From Desulfobacteraceae bacterium (GTDB lineage: Bacteria > Desulfobacterota > DSM-4660 > Desulfatiglandales > Desulfatiglandaceae), in assembly GCA_030612945.1 (NCBI GenBank), contig JAUWMY010000156.1, positions 1-6,416 of the forward strand: 6,416 nucleotides of DNA. Reading direction: 5' to 3'. Below are positions 5,307-6,416 of the stretch, piece after piece; position 1 is the stretch's first letter; every line of letters begins with the position of its first letter. The notes below the pieces were generated by a model, which worked only from the letters and a program-made list of their open reading frames with translations, did not search any database and was not told where the DNA came from. Position numbers and translations under genes: made by a program.

Positions 5307-5462
5307 TAGTGTCCATCCAGAAATGAGATAGTTTTCGCAAGATCAAAGAAGATGTCCCGCTGTCAGCGGGATTAACCACAGGAATACATTGAGTATTTCG
5401 AGGATTAAAATCCGAATCCGATGCAGAGCTTGCGGAAAATAGCCATTTATGGATGGGCACTA
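5307..5462. mobile_element. 156-base MITE-like element with long terminal inverted repeats
   Basis: TAGTGTCCATCCAGAAATG (5307-5325) is repeated in inverted orientation as CATTTATGGATGGGCACTA (5444-5462), 17 of 19 bases matching. Similarity continues inward with small gaps (TTTTCGCAAG ending at 5341 against CTTGCGGAAAA starting at 5429), giving arms of about 35 bases. The interior has no transposase ORF. It holds a hairpin CCCGC-tgtca-GCGGG (5356-5370) and a near-palindrome GGATT-aa-AATCC. The outermost TA at each end may be a target duplication rather than part of the arms. It starts one base after the lipoprotein stop codon. It is most likely a non-autonomous derivative of an insertion sequence. 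Confidence 0.6.
5356..5370. repeat. Hairpin CCCGC-tgtca-GCGGG inside the MITE-like element
   Basis: Five-base perfect GC-rich arms with a 5-base loop near the left arm of the element. There is no T-run after it (ATTAACC), so it is a poor terminator. It may be part of the parent element's end structure. Confidence 0.35.
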
Positions 5463-5492
5463 GTCAGAAGAGGGGATTCAAATTGTACCCTC

Positions 5493-5663
5493 ATGACGCT
5501 GGAAAAATTGTTAACAGTGCTTATATTTATTACCGGGTTACTGGTAGGCAGTACGAGAATGAGAAAAATAACAATCTTGGGCAGCCTCCTAAGAGTCACT
5601 GGTCACAAGAGTAGGAGGGTTTCAGAAAAGGCCTCAGGACACCAGGATTGCGGTGCCCTGTGA
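5493..5663 (+). CDS. Doubtful small ORF with one hydrophobic segment
   Basis: A possible 56-residue product, MTLEKLLTVLIFITGLLVGS followed by a basic tail. The first 20 residues could be a membrane helix. There is no ribosome-binding site before the ATG at 5493. The open frame extends upstream into the right arm of the MITE-like element, and the C-terminal part overlaps an imperfect hairpin. I recognise no family. It may be a chance ORF or a remnant cut by the element's insertion. Confidence 0.18.
   Translation: MTLEKLLTVLIFITGLLVGSTRMRKITILGSLLRVTGHKSRRVSEKASGHQDCGAL
5635..5660. repeat. Imperfect hairpin CAGGACACC / GGTGCCCTG
   Basis: Nine-base arms (5635-5643 and 5652-5660) pair at 8 of 9 positions around an 8-base loop. 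The following bases (TGATCGCC) lack a T-run, so an intrinsic terminator is unlikely. It lies 36 bases before the next credible gene. Confidence 0.3.
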
Positions 5664-5696
5664 TCGCCTGTAAATTGGTTGATGAAAGGAGCTACT

Positions 5697-5942
5697 ATGG
5701 CTGAACATAAAAAAATAACCTTACCAAAAACAATGCCTCTTCCCGAACGGATTTCAGGGGTAAGTAAAGAAATTTCTAAATGGCTTGAGTCCCTTACGAT
5801 ACCATACAACATTGATACGGACGTGATGCAATTAGCAAAATGTGAACGAAACGACAAATACAGTTACCATTATGTTATTGACCGTGCTGTGAAGGGCCCT
5901 GAAAAAAAGACCTCTTCTGGCAAGTCCGCGGAGGGAAAGTGA
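5697..5942 (+). CDS. Small hypothetical protein, 81 residues
   Basis: I do not recognise this protein. It starts MAEHKKITLPKTMPLPERISG, has a probable helix (VSKEISKWLESLTIPYNI), a middle with one Cys and aromatic residues (CERNDKYSYHYVIDRAV), and a Lys/Ser/Gly-rich, probably disordered tail (KGPEKKTSSGKSAEGK). There is no signal peptide or membrane segment, so it is probably cytoplasmic. I chose the ATG at 5697 because AAAGGAG (5685-5691) lies 5 bases upstream, near-ideal spacing. In-frame TTG 5679 and ATG 5682 lie on or before that site and are unlikely. It is followed by a 114-base gap before the HD-domain gene on the same strand, so the two may be separately expressed. The strong ribosome-binding site is the main evidence that it is real. 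Confidence 0.6.
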   Translation: MAEHKKITLPKTMPLPERISGVSKEISKWLESLTIPYNIDTDVMQLAKCERNDKYSYHYVIDRAVKGPEKKTSSGKSAEGK

Positions 5943-5952
5943 AAATCGAGTG

Positions 5953-5958
5953 TATAAT
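5953..5958 (+). promoter_or_regulatory. Lone TATAAT -10 box before the HD-domain gene
   Basis: A perfect TATAAT hexamer lies about 100 bases before the ATG at 6057. The bases expected to hold a -35 box (5930-5935, GGAGGG) do not match, so a promoter here would need an activator or is only chance. Confidence 0.25.
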
Positions 5959-5978
5959 GCACAGAGAGCAAGGATTTT

Positions 5979-6008
5979 ATGAAATCTGAGCTAATAGACA
6001 AAAAATAA
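5979..6008 (+). CDS. Possible 9-residue leader peptide
   Basis: ATG at 5979 is preceded by CAAGGA (5969-5974) at useful spacing and opens a 9-codon frame, MKSELIDKK, ending in TAA. It lies between the TATAAT box and the HD-domain gene, where a leader peptide would sit. No amino-acid run or attenuator hairpin follows, so a regulatory role is not shown and chance is the simpler reading. Confidence 0.15.
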   Translation: MKSELIDKK

Positions 6009-6056
6009 GATTCAACATATTCCCATCTTCGCATTGATAAGAAAGAGGTCAATGAA

Positions 6057-6416
6057 ATGAGTGAAAAAGTTCCGACCAGAGAGGAGGCCTATAAGCTTCT
6101 TACCCAGTATAACCAGAACGACAGCCTTATTAAGCATGCCCTGGCGGTGGAAGGTGTTATGCGCTATTTTGCCCGAAAGCGAGGAGAAGACGAAGAAAAA
6201 TGGGGCATTATTGGCCTGGTACATGACCTGGATTATGGGCAGTTCCCTGAAGAACACTGCCGGAAAAGTGAAGAAATTTTAAGGGAGAATAACTGGCCTG
6301 AGGAGTATATAAGGGCTGTGGTAAGCCACGGATGGGGGATTTGTTCGGATGTTGAGCCCCAGACAGAACTTGAAAAGGTCCTTTATGCCATAGATGAGCT
6401 CACCGGGCTTGTGGTG
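6057..6416 (+). CDS. HD-domain phosphohydrolase-like protein (3' end missing)
   Basis: The frame is open to the window end, giving the first 120 residues. The HD-superfamily metal-binding pattern is visible in order: H27 (IKHALAVE), H56-D57 (GLVHDLDYG), H67 (EEHCRKSEEIL), H91 (VVSHGWG) and D113 (YAIDELTGLVV). The last motif suits the small HDIG-type cytoplasmic hydrolases that usually run to about 190 residues. They cleave phosphomonoesters or phosphodiesters using a divalent metal pair. The substrate cannot be told from sequence. The ATG at 6057 has AGAGG (6044-6048) 8 bases upstream; a nearer ATG at 6052 runs into a stop after one codon. No signal peptide or membrane helix is present. The gene follows the 5697 ORF in the same direction, but the 114-base gap makes a shared operon uncertain. 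Confidence 0.85.
   Translation, partial: MSEKVPTREEAYKLLTQYNQNDSLIKHALAVEGVMRYFARKRGEDEEKWGIIGLVHDLDYGQFPEEHCRKSEEILRENNWPEEYIRAVVSHGWGICSDVEPQTELEKVLYAIDELTGLVV

Noticed and set aside
6012..6282. Short ORFs on both strands (6012-6257 minus, 6061-6282 plus) over the HD-domain gene
   Set aside because: The HD-domain frame from 6057 carries all conserved metal ligands; these are shadows.
1..6416. CRISPR array, tRNA or rRNA genes, or a defence system
   Set aside because: No regularly spaced repeats, tRNA-like cloverleaf or rRNA-like tract was seen, and no gene carries a recognisable defence domain; the HD protein alone is not evidence of one.

Overview
The window most likely comes from a sulfate-reducing or related Desulfobacterota (former Deltaproteobacteria) chromosome. 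The evidence is an alternative haem-biosynthesis (Ahb) gene pair, a near-consensus sigma-54 promoter, and several short genes with no name I can give. This placement is inference from gene content. No rRNA, tRNA or CRISPR array was seen.

Layout. (1) 1-1292, plus strand: the 3' part of a radical SAM haem-synthase gene (ahbD-like; its N-terminus lies before the window) overlaps by 8 bases a siroheme decarboxylase subunit gene (ahbA-like). (2) 1302-1592, minus strand: a small single-pass membrane protein gene converges on ahbA. It has a good sigma-70 promoter whose -10 box sits inside a nested palindrome. (3) 1593-1925: a divergent control region that also carries a sigma-54 -24/-12 promoter and an upstream inverted repeat facing the next operon. 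(4) 1926-4307, plus strand: a two-gene operon with no intergenic base. It encodes an SPFH (stomatin/prohibitin) protein ending in three zinc ribbons, then a 409-residue protein with two zinc ribbons and an internal duplication. A weak terminator follows. (5) 4308-4795: non-coding. It holds two short perfect hairpins, a possible decayed coding remnant, and a compact transcription unit (consensus sigma-70 promoter, two strong hairpins inside a closing stem, strong intrinsic terminator) that looks like a structured small RNA or an attenuated leader. (6) 4796-5305: a lipoprotein gene. (7) 5307-5462: a 156-base element with long terminal inverted repeats, resembling a MITE. (8) 5493-6056: poorly conserved-looking small ORFs, one of them (5697-5942) with a strong ribosome-binding site. 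(9) 6057 to the end: the 5' part of an HD-domain phosphohydrolase gene.

How the parts work together. AhbD and AhbA act in the siroheme-to-haem b route (siroheme, 12,18-didecarboxysiroheme, Fe-coproporphyrin III, haem). The SPFH/zinc-ribbon pair resembles, in its first gene, the C-terminal zinc-ribbon SPFH family (COG4260; Bacillus YdjI), which works with a PspA homologue in envelope stress. Here a sigma-54 promoter drives it, recalling the PspF/sigma-54 control of enterobacterial psp. No PspA or enhancer-binding protein gene is visible, so this link is inference. The strongest candidates for something undescribed are the 4547-4730 RNA unit and the sigma-54-driven SPFH/dual-zinc-ribbon operon.
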